Origin: Hysterium pulicare CBS 123377
Lineage: Eukaryota; Ascomycota; Dothideomycetes; Hysteriales; Hysteriaceae
Direction: 5' to 3'
NCBI GenBank assembly: GCA_000467715.1
Contig: AJFK01000309.1
Span: 1-46,828, forward strand
DNA length: 46,828 nucleotides
This document shows positions 33,889 through 45,237 of the stretch, in pieces. Every line of letters starts with the position of its first letter. Positions within the stretch are counted from its first letter, which is position 1. The position numbers and the translations under genes were made by a program. Under the pieces are notes generated by a model. It was given only the letters and a program-made list of their open reading frames with translations, searched no databases and had not been told where the DNA came from.

Positions 33889-36800
33889 ATGGGCCGCTCG
33901 TCCATCCCTCCCGCTCTTATAGAACTTTCCAACCCCACATCCCCCGAAGCGCAAGTCGATGCGCTGAGAGACTTAAAGAATGAGGTTGTGGGGCATGATC
34001 AGAGGAAGGAGTTGGCGGTCAGACATGGGGTTGTTGCGCCGCTTGTGAGGATACTGAAGGCCGAGGCTAGGAAGGGAGGGAAGAGGAGAAGTAGGATTCT
34101 GAACGGGAATGGTGCTGGGAGGAGCGATGAGCAACGAGTAGAGAGAGAGGGCGAAGGGTTAAGGAATGAGGGTGAGAGGTGGTCGAGTGAGGATGAGATG
34201 CGTCTACAGGCTACACTTGTCGTAGGGAGTTTGGCACTTGGTAAGTGATGCTGGGAATGGGCTCTTTCATTGCTATGGGAGGTATGCTATGTCAAGGTAC
34301 AGACTGCTGACAGGTTTGCCTCTGGTAGGTGGACCGGCCTTTGTGACTCCACTGCTAGCGGGCAGCATTCTCCCTCCGCTGCTAGAAGCGCTATCACCGA
34401 GCGAAGTCTCTCCGAAGCTGATTATAGCTACTTTACGAACCCTCATACTCATCGCCGATGCGATATCATTGGATAAACCATGGACAGAGTCAGTGGATGG
34501 GTCGTTGCGACCTTCCGCATCAAACTCGATATCAGAACTGCTATATACGAAACTGGTTGTGGATAGCCTGGCCGAGATCTTAGCACAGTCAGGACCTTCC
34601 CCGAGTATACACCAGCAAATTTCTTTGGCGGCACAACTCATCTCGAAAACGTGCCGAGAAGAGGAACAGAAGAAGCTGGTACTCAACGCAGGGATTCTGG
34701 AGTTACTGGCTACGAAGCTGGCTGGAATAGCTACATCAGACGAGGGGCTTTTACGCGAGGCAGGAGTAGACACCAGAATACTAGCACGAGATGTACTTCC
34801 CACCATATATCTTTCCGACATATTAGAAGCTATCGGTACAATCGTCCAGAAGTCATATTACCGCATGGCAAGATTTATCTATTCTCCGGCTATCCTCAAT
34901 GTCTTCCCAGTTTCAAAATCCAACAATGAAGGCACGATGCCATCGTATGATGGAATCCCCAGTTTTCAAGGACCAGACTCCCCATGGGATAGACTACTAC
35001 CCCGGCTCCAGGCAGTGTCAAACAGGTCCGAATCGACTTTTACCAGAGCGTTCCCTGCTCTTGGGTCCATAGCTTCACAAACTCTAAGCGATACTTACTT
35101 ACAAATGCCACGTTTTTCCGACTCGCTACAGCCGTCCTCCAGTGAAATGTCTGGTAATGAGTTCGAGAGTCGACTCTTCGGCTGGCTCATTGCTATTGCG
35201 AGAAGAGGCCAGAATTTGGATCGCCTGACAGCAACTTGGGTACTTAGCCTGCTGAAGAAGTTTGATGAGAGATATCACATTGATGACTCAGCCAAGAATA
35301 GGGAGAGGAAACTGGCTTTGTTGATTGTACCTCTCATTGTCAAGATGATCGAAGAGGCTGGTCCGCTTTCTGAGCAGGCGAAGAAGGGCACGCAGCAAAG
35401 TCCACAGGCCAAGATGGAAAATCGCCTGATGTTGGAACGAGCACCTGCAGTTCTTGCTGAGCTTATTGAGGGCAGTAAGGAGTTGCAAAAGGCTGCAGTC
35501 GACGCAAAGATTCTCCCTACCCTTTGCCAGATTCTGAAGAAGTCATTCGATCCGCTTTCTTCGTCTTCAAAGCCGCTTTGGTCGCCCAGGCCACCCTCTC
35601 CGAACCGGGACAATCCCACGATTGATGTGCCTTCCTCGATGCTTGGGAGACCTGGTCTTAGCCCTGATATACTTCATGCTCTGAAGTATAGGGAGAGCAC
35701 CCTCAAAGCGATTAGCGCTATTGTAGAAAGAGAGGATGGATTTAGGAAGATCGTTATTGAGGCTGGTGCTGTGGGCTGCATTACGGATTCCATGGTGCCG
35801 TACCCCGAAGATTCTTCAAGTCAACAAACAGTGACGCCAAATGGGACTGCGCAAGCAAAAGAAGGAAATCCAGTGCCTGTGCTTTTGGCGGCATGCAATG
35901 CGGCTCGATCACTATCCAGGTCTATCAGCGTTCTACGGACGAGTTTGATAGACAATGGTCTTGCAAAACCCGTTGTCGCGCTTTTCAAGCATCCTGATGT
36001 CAATGTCAAGATTGCGGCTACGGAGGTTATCTGCAACCTTGTCCTTGAAGTTAGTCCTATGAGAGAGGTAAGAACAGAGAACTCGGAATCTCTAACTTTT
36101 GGGAGAATACTAATGATAGTACTTTTACAGGATATCATCGAAGCCGGCGCGATCAAGACAATCTGCGAACATTGTCATTCCGCAAATACGAAACTGCGTT
36201 TCGAAAGCATATGGGCACTTAAACATCTTGTTTTGACTGCACCTTTCGAGACAAAGGCACGATGCTTGGACGAGTTAGGGCCTGGATGGTTGGTGCAAGC
36301 GATCTCAGGGGAGTTAAATGCATACACCGCACCACCGAATCAAAGAAGCCGAACGTCAACTCCTATAGGGATGGGAACTCCTAATGCTGTCGGAGAGCAA
36401 GTAGATCTACTCAATGCCATCGACGAACCCGGCATGGACATCGACGACGTGACCTCGTCATCCTCAGAGGACGAAGACATAATGACCGACAGCATCGGTT
36501 CACTGCGTCGTCAACGCCTCCGCCATATTTCTGCCCCGTCAGTCCGGTCACGACTTCGAAATATTAAAGAGGAAGAGGAAGACCCTCGGATAAATGCCGA
36601 GAAAGAGGACTTGCGCATGCAAGAGCAGGCCTTAGACTTCATCCGCAATTTCCTCACCGACAGCAACAAAAGCGGCGAAGTCATCGACCACCTCCTAAAC
36701 ACAGTCGGCCACTCGCGTCTCTTCGAAATCCTAGATTCGAAACTCCGACCAAAATCAAACTCCCCAGTCGCATATTGGAACAATAGCAATATAAACAACA

Positions 36801-37393
36801 ACACCCACACACCTTCGACCCCTCGAGCCTCTACTCTCCGCCCCCATCTCAGCACCCCAAGCTCCTCAGGCTTCGGCTCCACCCCCCAAAACAACTTCAA
36901 CCCAACACTCTACCCACCCCCCGAAATCCTCTCCAGCACCCTCTTCATCCTCGTCCACCTCGCCAACGGCCGCCCTCCACACCGCTCCCTCCTCATCTCG
37001 CAGTCCACACTCATGACACACGTGCTCCCCCTCTACTCGCACCCGAACCGCACCGTGCGTGTCCCCTGCGCTTGGTTAGTCAATAACCTCACCTGGGTCG
37101 ATGATACGTCGGATCAGGCGAATGCGAGGGAGAGAGCGGCGCAGTTGAGAGCACAGGGTTTCGAGGAGAAGCTTAGATTGCTTATGACGGATGTGGATTT
37201 GGATGTCAGAGAGAGGTCGAAGACGGGCATGGAGCAGATGGGGAAATTACTTGAGGGACATCATGGAGGCGTGTTTGGAGGTGCGGGGGTCGGTGTTGGC
37301 GTTGGTGAGGGGGGTGTCGGGGGTGTGGGGAGTCGGTTGAGTGGGGTTGGGTTGGGGGGGATGCATTCACATAGGGCGTGGAGGGGGGAGTAG
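33889..37393 (+). CDS. gid5: Armadillo-repeat GID complex subunit 5 (Vid28/ARMC8 type), 1117 aa, 3 exons
   Basis: GID5/Vid28 is the armadillo scaffold that connects the substrate receptor to the core of the GID/CTLH ubiquitin ligase, which in yeast degrades gluconeogenic enzymes after glucose return. The exons are 33889-34240, 34329-36067 and 36131-37393. Helical ARM-type repeats start at ALIELSNPTSPEAQVDALRD and ELAVRHGVVAPLVRIL, continue with LLAGSILPPLLEALS, VDAKILPTLCQILKK, AGAVGCITDSM, DNGLAKPVVALFKHPDVNVK and IIEAGAIKTICEHCHS, and end with VPCAWLVNNLTWVDD, a block well conserved in the family. An acidic Ser/Asp loop (DVTSSSSEDEDIMTD) and a Thr/Ser/Pro/Asn stretch interrupt the C-terminal repeats. 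The last ~45 residues are a Gly/Val run unlike the rest. The second intron (63 nt) has no in-frame stop, so retention would add 21 residues. Confidence 0.88.
37284..37361 (+). other. G-rich run with G-quadruplex potential at GID5 3' end
   Basis: Within 78 bp the coding strand has at least seven runs of three to seven G's separated by short loops (for example at 37285-37289, 37309-37314, 37319-37323 and 37327-37330, plus a seven-G run near 37355). These encode a Gly/Val repeat (GVGVGEGGVGGVG). Such spacing meets the usual criterion for intramolecular G-quadruplex formation in the mRNA or the coding-strand DNA. Confidence 0.65.
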
Positions 37394-38352
37394 ATGAGAG
37401 GTCAGGATGAAGCGTCGTGTGTCTTTTTTTGGGGGTGGTTGCATTGATGGCTACCCGAGGTGGCCTACTTCTTATTTGGCGTTTCCTTAGCACATGGTGT
37501 ATTATGAGATTCCCATCTCTGGAGTGGCTTTCTCCTTTTTCAATGAGCGTATGTGATTTGGTGTGGGCCAGTCTGTTTCTTGTCGTCGTAACATGCGTCG
37601 GTTGCGTTATGATAGTGATACTGTGCTCTGGTGTAAGATTGAAATAGGGATAGTCACATTGTGTATTGATGTAAGATTGAAATAAGCAACTCGAAATTCA
37701 AAGCAACAATAGCAATGTGTTCTCACTGTAGTGACCATATCTCAAGATCTACCTTGGAGCTCGAATTGTCTTGATGTACGGTACAACAAGATGATACGTC
37801 GGGTATGTCGAAGCTGTTTTACAGGAGTGTACAATTAACTTTTTTCCAGAGGGTCCGTAAATGGAGTTTGAGGATATGGGTAGGTTTTGGCTGGGGATGG
37901 AGAGGGCAAGGGAGTTGAAGGCGCTTGGTAGAGGCTCAGTTACATTTATATATATTAGTAAGCTAATTTCTCTTATACTAGGAATTAGATATTGGTCTAA
38001 TACTACTATGCAGCGTCTTCTCAGGGAGAGGAAAGCCATTCACGGCACCTCCCAGAGCTCAAAAGCGTTCGGTGGAACATGAAGACCGTAATATGGGCTA
38101 CTGGATATAAATGTATGTTTATGCGACGCAAAATATGCAATGTGTGGTGGTTGTGGAATTGGAATGATAGAAAAGAAGCTTGATTCTATAAACTAACAAG
38201 AGTCGATAAATGCAGTCCCCTACTTTTGATTTGAAAACATCATCAAGACGCGAAGAAACTCTGCGAGACATCAACAACAAGTATGATACATTTTCCCCCA
38301 CACCAACCTGTTCCATAGGTATTCTTCTCCATCTATCTCCCAACCAACCTCT
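37394..38352. other. Convergent intergenic region (GID5 and GPI13 3' ends)
   Basis: Two genes converge here. The region has two exact copies of tgtaagattgaaata at 37632-37646 and 37670-37684, and a TA-rich patch at about 37945-38010 similar in character to the one near 10.8 kb. Frames 37861-38082 (+) and 38039-37749 (-) overlap and show no known motif. They may be remnants of a repeat. Confidence 0.4.
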
Positions 38353-41300
38353 TCAACTCCACCCAAAAACCTCCGCCACACTCAAGAAACTCAACCTCGT
38401 TCCCCCCAGCGCAACAAAAACCCCCACAACATCAACAACCAAAAGCACCACAGCACCCAACATAAACCTAGGACTAAAAATGCGATAAAGCATCAAATGC
38501 CTCCTCAAATGCCCCGCCCACATCGTCGTCGCCAAATTCACAACGGCATAAAAAAGCAAATGCGTCGCAAGCGCCTTCGCCACATCCCCCAAAAGCCCCT
38601 TCTTCTTCGGCGGCTGTTTCCAAAGCGCCGTAGCCGGGACAGCGAGCACGCAGAGAATCTGCGCACCGAACGTATTCAAGATAACGAGGAGCGGGGACCA
38701 AGGGTATTTGATCGTCCGCAGCGGTATGAATGCCGATTCCCATTGGATGGAGCTGAGAGTGGCTTGGTGGCCTGTTTTGAAGTAGTGGAAGGAGCCCAGG
38801 AGGGCGAGCACGGTGGGGCCGATGGCGGTCGCGCTGAGTTTGTTGGTGTCGATGATTTCGAGCAGGGAGAAGATTTGCCAGGCGCAGAGGCCGAGGGAGC
38901 CGGCGCCCATGGGCTTTTGCACGAGGAGGATGGAGAGGAGCCAGGTTGTTATTAAGAGGGCGTAGCGGCTGCCGTGGACGTTTGCGTAGCCTAGGATTGT
39001 TATTTGGGATGTGCCGCTGTCTGCTACTATGTTTTGAGATGCGTCGGCGGTTGAGGAGTCCTTGGGTTTGGTTTCGATGCTAAGGAGTGGCTTTGCCCAC
39101 GCGAAGGTAGAGTACCCTGCTGCGAGGGAGAGGGCGAAGACGATTTGTGCGATGATGATTTTTGAAGTTTTAAGTAGGGAGGAGTATCCTGGGAACCATT
39201 CTCCGTCGTCCGCGGCATCCATGGTCCAGAATGCGGCGCTGAGAAGCATACCAAAGCGCAGGGCGAAATCGATCCAGACAACTGCAGATCCTTGATATGA
39301 ACGTGTCCCTTTGTAGTAACTTCGAATTAAATTGGGCAAGGTGAAAGCTAGAATGAAGGGAATAGCGAGTTGCCACGTTGCGGACGTAGATGATGTCGCA
39401 GAGGCATAATAGGTTGATTTACAGTACGGCATTTGTTCTTCCCGGCAGAGGCGAGAGAGTGAAGCAACACGAGTGAGGACAATGAAAAGTATAGAGTGGT
39501 AGCAGCCGAGAGCTCGGTCAATGGGATTATTTTGGCGGAAGGAGGAGACCAGCGTTAGGAGACCGAAGGTGCCGAGGAAATAAAGCAGAATCTCATCTTC
39601 CCAAATGGTGAAGGAGTTTGCAGCGAAGCCGATGGAGAGGGCGAGGGTTAAGATCACGCTCGTCCAACCCCAAATTGTATTTGGAAGGGGCGAGACAAGT
39701 CGACGACGGATATACCAGAAGGCGGAGGCGATTCCGACACCGCTTCCTACGGCCGCGCAGTAGACTACCGAGTGCTCCAGCGACAATGAGAGATAGAACC
39801 CTCCGATGCCGCCAGATACAATTCCTAACAGCGTTCCAGCCATGCCCCTCAAGAGGAGAGCAGGGGTCAGCTCAGTCCTATCCCCTTCCAATCCGCGAGC
39901 GTATATGCCGAGAACGAGCAGGGCGCCAACAAGTGTTTCGATTCCGTGAACCATCCTTATGATGTCAAATCTCGCCCATAGATCTCTGCAGATGCTCAGA
40001 GTTTCTTTTTGATAAGCGACAAAGGAGGAATATGATTTCTTCCACTGTTCACGGCTCAATTTCTTCACGCCCGTTAAGGAGCCCCATGCTTCGTTAGCGG
40101 AGGTCCAAAGCGACAGCGAACTTGCTCTAACACTTTGGTCAAGTCCTCGGGCAAGGGCGTATTCGTGCTGGTAACGATGGATCTGCGCAGCTGCCAGTCT
40201 GTTCACCGTCGCCAGATTCTGGTAATCATGACCATTTGATCCAATGAAGACTTCTTCGATAGGTGCGCCTAGATTATTGAATGGTATAGGCATACCCAGA
40301 AGGAGAGACAGAGTGGGGACAAGGTCAATTTGAGCAACCGGTCTTTCCTTCGCAGTAGATGGAGGTGTCCGATATGCCGGCGAACTGCGTCCGAATAGTC
40401 CTTTTTTGGAATACATCCAAAGAGCTGCTTGAATCTCATCATCTGATTCTCCACCGTGATCGCCTTTGGCGTCCATGCCATGGTCACCCATTACCACAAG
40501 CAGTGTTGAATCGTCGATTTGCTCGATCATTCTGCGGAAGAGTTCATCCATCTGGTTTAACTTGGCTGTCATCGCAGGGTGGTCCGGCCCATATCGATGT
40601 CCCGCATGATCGACTCCAAGATAATGCCCAAAAATAACATCCCATTTACTTGTATGCGAAGGTTGCAGTAGCGGGAAAATATGTTCTGTAACGCCATTGT
40701 CAACCGTATGTAGGTCCCACACATTGAAAGAGTCGTAGGCATGAGTGAGGTTGGGTTCGAAGTAGCCTGGGAAAAGCGCATGCCATGTGTCGTCCCCCAG
40801 ATGTACCATTCTCTTGCTAGCATTCCGCAATTGAGCAAGCAAATTGTCCTCATCGATAGCGGTTCCTGCAAAGTTTGACCCCGCATCAACAAATGTAGGT
40901 AGTGTACCCGTCGTCAGACCTTTCAGCCGTTGTAGTGTCGTAGTTGGGGGATCAGCGATGAATGGGAGGAGGAAAGCATTTTTCGGACTCTGTACAGCGG
41001 TCTCATAGAGTATCGGTATAGAATTGTGGAAATGATGCGGTTTTTCATCGTTGAGTTTGGCTTGGAATGGGACGGTGAAGTCGTAGCGAAGTGCATCAAC
41101 GATGATTACGATTGCTTTCTCAAAGCTTTTAGGGTGCCAACACCCGGCCTCTGATGAACCAGGCTTGTATGAAGTTATAGAGTCGATTGGAGGCACGGAG
41201 CACTCAGACTTGTGTTCTAATACTAGTCTGGTGAGAAGAAAGCCACTTGTGAAAAGGTAGATGCCAAAGACATGGAGGACACTGGCAATGTTAGCCTCAA

Positions 41301-41529
41301 CTGTACTTGCGAAGCTGAAGTTGGCCCAAATTTACAATATCCACGTGAAAAAAGCTATCAAGAGACCATGAGAGGCTTTGAAGCGCAGTTCTCCTTGCTT
41401 GTTGGCCACTTGCGCGTCCTCGGTCCTGCCCCTCAACCCCTGTGCTTCCTCTCTCTCTTTTTCTGCTTTGGCCTTTGCAAAAGCAGCTGCCAGGCCTTCG
41501 TACGATGGCAAAGGCTCGCCATTATCCAT
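38353..41529 (-). CDS. gpi13: GPI ethanolamine phosphate transferase 3 (Gpi13/PIG-O), 1040 aa, 2 exons
   Basis: This ER membrane enzyme transfers phosphoethanolamine from phosphatidylethanolamine to the third mannose of the GPI precursor, the group later linked to proteins. Exon 1 is 41529-41336 and exon 2 is 41281-38353; the 54-nt intron splits a Phe codon inside the first transmembrane segment (LLIAFFTWIF joined to VLHVFGIYLF). The cytosolic N-terminus is charged. The lumenal alkaline-phosphatase-like domain follows with KAIVIIVDALRYDF (metal-binding Asp near residue 127), LKGLTTGTLPTFVDAGSNFAG (catalytic Thr in this motif), the VIFGHYLGVDHAGHRYGPDHP metal site, and VVMGDHGMDAKGDHGG. About a dozen C-terminal transmembrane helices (from about residue 500 onward) complete the PigN/Gpi13 architecture. 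GHYLGVDHAGHRYGP and the size place it with PIG-O/Gpi13, not with Mcd4 or Gpi7. Confidence 0.94.
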
Positions 41530-42210
41530 TGAAGTAGTGCTATCACCGTGGACACATGAGTCTCGAAATTAAGTAGTGTCGTGAGGTCCACGGGATTGTA
41601 AATGTCAAAGATGTGTTTCGGGGGTTTACATAAACTCCGAGACATGCACGTCGAAGGAGCGGAAAAACCTTAGGGCGATCTGAGAAACGGAAGGGCCGGA
41701 ATCACGAAAGGCTCAGTACAGGTGCGCGTTCTCAGTATTTTGTTTCGCAATACGCTCTAAGCATTTGACGTGGTGACAGAAGGCATTCTTGGTAAGTTTT
41801 TTGTATTGACTCCTCTAGCTGCTTCCAAACAAATACCAGAAGTGCCACAGGTTTGTATCATACATTAAAGAATAGAAGCTATATAAGAGGCAATAACCTC
41901 AGTGGAATAGGTTTTCAATGTACCAGAGCTGCTCCCAGAATGGCGACGAAAATCTCTCCGAGAATATACAATAAGGCCGAAACCCTATACCCGCACTATA
42001 TCGACGAAAGCGACTAATCAAGCCATAGTAACGGGCGTGAAACGAAAACGCCAAAGAGACGATTGGCGCAAGTGTACAATTCGTCATAGGGATAAACGGA
42101 GTCGTAGCCAAGTGGCATAGAATAGCGATAAAAAGCGCCAGTGATACGGGGCTGGCAATTGTCGGCAAGGTTGGCCACGGTATGATTCAGCGGTGTAAAG
42201 GTCTCGGGCT
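41530..42210. other. Intergenic, no gene recognised
   Basis: This is 680 bp between two minus-strand genes. An 89-codon frame (42168-41899, -) begins with a hydrophobic stretch (SPVSLALFIAILCHLATT) that resembles a signal or membrane segment, but it has no homologous feel, ends in random-looking sequence, and I do not call it. Confidence 0.35.
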
Positions 42211-42750
42211 CTATGAGAACTGATCCTTCTCTTTCAGTCCTCCGATGCGGTCCAAATCAAGTGAGTGAAAGCGGTCGGAAGTATCGCGCTGATAAGGGGG
42301 GAGGTCCTCATTCAAAGGCTCCAATCCCACACTGTGCTCTCCAACACGAACAACAACGACCCTTCCGGACTGCCTTTTCCCAGACTCATCAACTTCTTCG
42401 GGGAACGTGATGCGAATTTCCGGGATCGGGCTTGGTGGAGGGCTGGAAGAATTGGCAATGAGGTCTTGCTTCTCTTGGTAGACGTAAATGGACTCTGATC
42501 CTTTCCCACGGGGAGAGGCAGTTATCGTTAAGCGGCGATGGTTCGAGGTTTTCGAATGTCTCTTTTCGTGGTACAGGGGAAGCTCTGCCTGCTTCCTTGC
42601 TTTCCGGATATTGCGAAGGAAGAACAGTCCACCGATAAGGCACAATCCAACAATAACGAGCACAAGCAGCGAAACCAAGAGGTTGACCATGGTAGAATTT
42701 AGGGCTGTTTCGGCGTCATCGCGCACGACGAGCAATTGAACAGATTTCAT
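42211..42750 (-). CDS. Single-pass membrane protein of unknown function, 179 aa
   Basis: This is a single exon. I chose the Met at 42750 (MKSVQLLVVRDDAETAL), 17 codons inside the longest frame that starts at 42801, because it leaves a short lumenal or extracellular N-terminus before the membrane helix. The helix is VNLLVSLLVLVIVGLCLIGG at about residues 22-41, followed by a basic stop-transfer segment (RNIRKARKQ), which predicts a cytosolic C-terminus. The tail has blocks that look conserved and not random: ELPLYHEKRHSKTSNHRRL, ESIYVYQEKQDLI, PEIRITFPEEVDESGKRQSG and RVVVVRVGEHSVGLEPLNED, ending with a Pro-Pro-Tyr motif (LPPYQ). The PPY could recruit a WW-domain ubiquitin ligase of the Rsp5 type. 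That link is inference. Confidence 0.75.
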   Translation of the reverse strand: MKSVQLLVVRDDAETALNSTMVNLLVSLLVLVIVGLCLIGGLFFLRNIRKARKQAELPLYHEKRHSKTSNHRRLTITASPRGKGSESIYVYQEKQDLIANSSSPPPSPIPEIRITFPEEVDESGKRQSGRVVVVRVGEHSVGLEPLNEDLPPYQRDTSDRFHSLDLDRIGGLKEKDQFS

Positions 42751-42801
42751 GATGGATGCGAGGCGAGTGTAGTGGTCGTGACGAGGCGTGTAGACTGTCA
42801 A

Positions 42802-45237
42802 TAATGAAGGGATATCTGACGATATGGAATTAAGGATAGACTACACGTGTCAGCACAAGGATGGAATCATTGGAAGGGCAGTGCTGCTGGAAAAGGGATC
42901 GGGCATGCCAGAGGCTAGCGGAATGTGTTTGAAGCTCACCTGGTCGTATGCGAGGGCAGTTACCGTCGGATGCAAAGAGCGGATGCAAGCAAACAGCTGA
43001 AAGAGTGAAGCTGATGCCGCAGGAAAGGAACGTGGTAGGGAAGGATGTGAGGAGGAGAGAGAGCAGGTTGACGAGAGAGCGCAAGGTGAGGAGGAAGGAG
43101 AACGCTTTTCTCTGAGCGCTGGAAGTAAGCCGGCCGTTATTAGCGCCTGTGCGCCTCTATCCGAAATGAAGCTACACTGCCCCCGACCAACAGGAGGCCT
43201 TGCTAGGCGCTAGCACTAATCCACTTTGACAGGAATCAATAAGTTGACGGAGAGGACGACGCTGGAATGATGCGTTCTGTTTGTATGCTGCGCTGTCTGT
43301 CGGCCAGTAATGCATGATTTGTTTGAGCAGCGCACAGCAAAACAAAACGGCCCAGCGCCAGAGATGCAACGGAATGCTCGATCAAGATCACCAACAGGGG
43401 TAGAGGGGGAATGCCGAGCCGGGTTCGGCTGATTTAGGCAAAAGTAGAGGAGCTTGAGTTTTTCCTTGAGGCGACCTGGACTAGCCTTCGGATGGGATGA
43501 TAGCGATTTATATGTCTTCATGCGATAGTCGCTTGCTTTAAGCTTATTTACTCCGAAGCATGGTGCGTTTCGCCTTGAAGCACGTCAAGGTGGGAGCTGG
43601 CTTCGAGCTTCGAGACGAACGACGCATCGAAGGCCATGCGGCTTCTTTACTTGCCGTCCAGGCATCCCCCTTAAACAGACGAACTCGTTTGGAGCTGGGG
43701 CCGGAGTTCGATCCTAGAAGCCAGGCAGCTCTGGTCGCTTCGGGATGCCGAAGGGTAGTGTCACTGCCACGGAGAAATTGCCGGGGAAAAGACGAGCGAT
43801 AAGTTATACAATTTGAGGAAGACGGTGGCTCTGTAACCTCTGCTGACGGTAAGCACAAGGCGCCACGTTTTGCCCAAGCTTGAATGCGTTAAGCCTCAGG
43901 GCAGTCAATGAACCAATCCTGTCGAACATAGGGTGGTAACGTTGCTTCCGATGCTCCCCCGAATGTGCGAGTTCCAGAGCCAAGAGCAACACCATCCAGA
44001 ACATGCAAAGGCTCTCGGGGACGCTCGTAAGGTGTTACCAGATGGCTTAAAAAAAGCTCCGCACTTCCTGCCGCTCTCATTCTAGAATCAAGGGCGTTGA
44101 CGTACGCCACCTGAAATAGATGACACATGTCTCCGATATGCATCCGAACCTCGACAGTGTTCTGGTTGCAATCCTCCAACAGAACTAATCAGGGTTCGTG
44201 ACATGCTTAACTGACCGAATGTATGCCTACCCAAGTACCTCCTGTCGAAACAATTGCGTATGGACATGTCAGAGCGTGTGTAAAGCCAAAATCCGTCAAC
44301 CTGGTTCAGACATGCCTGAACAGTCGTGGATGTTGTCCGATCCGAACCGGCAGGGCATGATTGAACTTCAAAGCCACGCATGTTGTTTCTCAAGGGAAGA
44401 TCATGTGATTCAGTTTGACAAACAGCTCGACGGGCACAATATGAAAATGGTTAAGAAGCACGAGATCATCACTTCAAGCCTTTCGTGTAACAGAATCGGT
44501 TCAATCCGAAAGAAAGGCGGTGTACAAGGGAAAGGTAGAAGATGATCTCCACGATCAAAAGCTCGAGGAAGTGGTATCTCGGAATTGGTTCGTGGAGGTA
44601 ATGGTGGAGCCCCGAAGTATTCTCCACATCCTTCACTTCGTCTCCTTCCGGGGTTAGCTAGTGTACAAGATGGTTTGCTGCCGGTCAGAAGTGCCAACGC
44701 AGCACGACCGAGTACAAAGTACGTCGAGTGCACCAAGTTTCCCCTCTTGTGTATGCACAAGATCGACCCTATGGCGCACTTGCAGCCTCGCATCGCAGCA
44801 TATATTGAGGCAGAGGCTTTGCATGGTAGACTCTTGTCATAGCACCACAAGTTCTCACCTCGCCCTATTGTATTTTGATATGTTAAGATTGTATAGATAT
44901 CAGAAGACTTCTGCCTAATGGAACCCAAAAGGTGGAGAGCGAAAGCAAATCACGTAGCCGTCCCGCATGTGATTTTCTCCAAAATACACGGACGGATGGA
45001 GGCAAACTGGACTGTCTGGAAGATGTTAAGCAGACTTGTAATCCTGAAGACAAATCGAAAACGTCAAGGGATCGGACTGTGCAGTGACCAAGATGGATGA
45101 GGGACGAAAATGAGAAGCAGTAAAGCAGCATACACCCGCATGGCGGAGGTTTGGAAGCGTGTACTTGTGAAACGTAGAACCTTGAGAATATAAGGAAAAC
45201 CCCCCCCTTTCCCGCGTGAAATAATGCAACGCTAGCA
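42802..45237. other. Gene-poor stretch with weak open frames on both strands
   Basis: This is about 2.4 kb without a convincing gene. Overlapping opposed frames at 43560-43802 (+) and 43858-43544 (-) cannot both be coding, and neither shows a motif. A two-part minus-strand candidate (43889-44393) is listed separately. Frames 44585-44842 (+) and 44928-44410 (-) overlap likewise. Confidence 0.35.
43889..44393 (-). CDS. Doubtful two-exon gene, 152 aa, unknown
   Basis: A frame from 44393 to 44231 can be spliced (donor gtaggc, 46-nt intron, acceptor attag) to 44184-43889, giving 152 residues that stay in frame to a TGA-type stop. The product has six or seven Cys residues in its first ~85 positions (for example EVQSCPAGSDRTTSTTVQAC, then SIRNCFDRRYL and LEDCNQNTVEVRMHIGDMC) and ends YVRQDWFIDCPEA. 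It has no signal peptide, so a secreted cysteine-rich protein is unlikely unless upstream exons exist. The donor is weak and the intron very short. Chance remains a good explanation. Confidence 0.2.

Noticed and set aside
37749-38082. Frames of 96 (-) and 73 (+) codons around a TA-rich patch
   Set aside because: They lie in a convergent intergenic region with no motif. Possible repeat remnant but unsupported.
43544-43858. Opposed open frames of 80 (+) and 104 (-) codons over the same bases
   Set aside because: They cannot both be coding, neither has a recognisable motif, and frames this long on both strands are common in moderate-GC DNA.
44410-44928. 172-codon minus-strand frame with several cysteines
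   Set aside because: It has no domain, and a competing plus-strand frame of similar quality overlaps it. Composition resembles shadow translation.
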